Of a DNA stretch of 14,198 nt, positions 13,108 through 14,198 are shown piece after piece. The number at the start of each line of letters is the position of its first letter. Position 1 is the first letter of the stretch. The notes below the pieces were generated by a model. The model saw only the letters and a list, made by a program, of their open reading frames with translations. It made no database searches and was not told the DNA's origin. Source of the stretch: Promethearchaeota archaeon (GTDB lineage Archaea > Asgardarchaeota > Lokiarchaeia > Sigyniarchaeales > SOKP01); contig JAUWHL010000164.1 of assembly GCA_030605895.1 (NCBI GenBank), forward strand, positions 1 to 14,198, written 5' to 3'. A program made the translations under genes and the position numbers.

Positions 13108-13770
13108 TTACACCATTTCAAGTATTATTACTTCTGTTATATTTGGTGAATTTCTTTTTATAAACTCAATATTTTCCTTTTCTTCCTCAATCCAATGGAT
13201 AGGAATCAATATTTGAGGATTGAATGCTTTTATAGCTTGAATTACTTCTTTAGGACTCATCATATAAGGTTCTCTCACTGTAACAAAAGCAATATCAATA
13301 TTTGTTAGCGCACTCATTTCTGGAGTAAAGCCAGAATCACCTGAATGGTAAATACGAAACCCATTAAGTTCAATAACATAGCCAACCCAACCTGCAGAAC
13401 TTGGATGTGCAGAAGAAGAATATGCAGGGATCGCTTCTATTTTAACTCTATTTAATTTTATTGTCTCACTTGGTTTTATTACATAAATATTAAATTCAAA
13501 ATGTTCATTTATTAAAGATTCTTCACAATCAGTAGGACAAACGATAATAGTCGTTGATTTCACTAATTTTTTTAAGGTTTCAATTGAAAAATGGTCATCA
13601 TGTGAATGAGTTAACAGAATAATATCTGCCTTTTTTTTCGTACTTTCTTCTGATAAATTAGCGGGATCAATATAAATGGTTTTTTCACTATTTATTCTTA
13701 TACAAGCACTCCCATAAGGATGACTACTTTTTAACCATTCAACATTTTTAAGTAATTCTGATAATTTCAT
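13108..13770 (-). CDS. Metallo-beta-lactamase-fold hydrolase (UlaG/UPF0173-like), 220 aa
   Basis: Two-metal hydrolase fold. The metal-binding T-H-S-H-D-D-H is at residues 54-60 (His55, His57, Asp59, His60), HSGD at 142-145 supplies the bridging Asp145, and His192 in IPIHW is the last ligand; His122 in SSAHPSS is likely the third site. The compact length, the early IYIDPA strand (32-37) and the short C-terminus match the UlaG-like/UPF0173 branch, whose substrates are mostly unknown. Cytoplasmic. The start has GAGGT (13782-13786), and the gene lies 23 bases downstream of the flavoprotein stop, so the pair is probably one transcript. Substrate not predictable. Confidence 0.88.
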   Translation of the reverse strand: MKLSELLKNVEWLKSSHPYGSACIRINSEKTIYIDPANLSEESTKKKADIILLTHSHDDHFSIETLKKLVKSTTIIVCPTDCEESLINEHFEFNIYVIKPSETIKLNRVKIEAIPAYSSSAHPSSAGWVGYVIELNGFRIYHSGDSGFTPEMSALTNIDIAFVTVREPYMMSPKEVIQAIKAFNPQILIPIHWIEEEKENIEFIKRNSPNITEVIILEMV

Positions 13771-13793
13771 TAGTATTTTACCTCGTAATGTAA

Positions 13794-14198
13794 TTATGAA
13801 TTAATTAACATTTTAATAGCTTTTTGACCAGCATTATGAGCTTTTTTTATTAATTTAACATTTTCACGCACAACCCCTTTATCATTCATTCCAGGTGCTA
13901 ATATAGTTTCATCCAATTCAATTCCTAAATAATTACACACATCTGTTAGAATACCTACTGTATGTTGGGCATAGGTAGAACTACCTCCAAGCGGTATAAC
14001 AAGAATAACATGTTTATCTTTAAAAGATTCATGTTTAGGACAGTACCACCTATCTAAAAATGTTTTAAATTGCGCTGTGGGGCCCCACCAGTATACAGGG
14101 GTGCCAAGGACCCAGAGATCACTATCCAACATCTTCTTTAGTAATTCTTCCATGTCATCATCTTGCATACATTTACCCGTTTTATAACAACTATTACA
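13794..14198 (-). CDS. Iron-sulfur flavoprotein / NADPH-dependent FMN reductase family, partial (5' end outside window)
   Basis: Flavodoxin-fold protein. GTPVYWWGPTAQFKTFLDRW matches the second FMN-contact region of the NADPH-dependent FMN reductase family (GSPVYFG..sAqlKa..DR), and VIPLGGSS follows. The first ATG in the frame is at 14168, but the frame stays open upstream to the window edge, where it encodes CNSCYKTGKC directly before MQDDDMEE. That is the C-x2-C-x5-C plus 'DDM' pattern of iron-sulfur flavoproteins, so the true start lies beyond 14198 and the ATG at 14168 is internal. About 134 residues are in view; the N-terminal phosphate-binding strand and first cysteine are not. The likely role is two-electron/one-electron transfer between ferredoxin or NAD(P)H and a partner. 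Co-encoded with the metallo-hydrolase, 23 bases downstream. Confidence 0.88.
   Translation of the reverse strand, partial: CNSCYKTGKCMQDDDMEELLKKMLDSDLWVLGTPVYWWGPTAQFKTFLDRWYCPKHESFKDKHVILVIPLGGSSTYAQHTVGILTDVCNYLGIELDETILAPGMNDKGVVRENVKLIKKAHNAGQKAIKMLINS

Noticed and set aside
1..14198. CRISPR array, insertion sequence, integrase, rRNA
   Set aside because: No regularly spaced repeats, transposase or integrase motifs, terminal inverted repeats with target duplications, or rRNA-like conserved stretches were seen on either strand.

Overview
This AT-rich window looks archaeal, most likely from an Asgard-type (Lokiarchaeia-like) or similar anaerobic archaeon. The lineage is an inference. It rests on BRE/TATA-like boxes about 25-30 bases ahead of several starts, oligo-T tracts after stop codons, GGAGG ribosome binding sites inside the operon, a regulator resembling the archaeal FilR1/DUF1724 family, and an aldehyde:ferredoxin oxidoreductase beside anaerobic acyl-CoA genes. 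Nearly every gene is on the minus strand. The clear exception is the regulator at 7001-7801; a doubtful ORF at 604-825 is also on plus.

Layout. 1-212: N-terminus of an aldehyde:ferredoxin oxidoreductase, cut by the window edge. 213-850: a long AT-rich stretch with interleaved inverted repeats, a candidate small RNA and one doubtful small ORF. 851-6729: a minus-strand cluster, read from right to left: small winged-helix protein, acyl-CoA dehydrogenase, enoyl-CoA hydratase, stand-alone SCP2 lipid-binding protein, divergent second crotonase, 4-TM membrane protein, AMP-forming acyl-CoA ligase, and a 45-residue zinc-ribbon protein. 6730-7000: divergent control region. 7001-7801: HTH/FilR1-like regulator on plus. 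7975-10235: two tandem paralogous iron-sulfur proteins with a possible winged-helix N-terminus, behind a 19-bp palindrome. 10435-10944: Nudix hydrolase. 11051-12973: 3-TM protein and MFS transporter. 13108-14198: metallo-beta-lactamase-fold hydrolase and an iron-sulfur flavoprotein-like FMN reductase that runs off the right edge.

How the genes fit together. The 851-6729 cluster supplies the ligase, dehydrogenase and hydratase steps of a beta-oxidation-like pathway, plus a lipid carrier. 3-Hydroxyacyl-CoA dehydrogenase, thiolase and ETF are not in the window and must lie elsewhere if the pathway is complete. The aldehyde oxidoreductase could feed carboxylic acids to the ligase. The two regulator-like genes at the divergent promoter are the natural candidates to control the cluster. 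The iron-sulfur pair may be redox carriers or redox-responsive DNA-binding proteins; the sequence alone does not decide.

Nothing here is a clearly new defence, mobile or RNA-guided system. The most interesting items are the tandem iron-sulfur proteins with their palindrome, the second crotonase lacking both hydratase glutamates, the small zinc-ribbon gene, and the structured non-coding region at 329-560.
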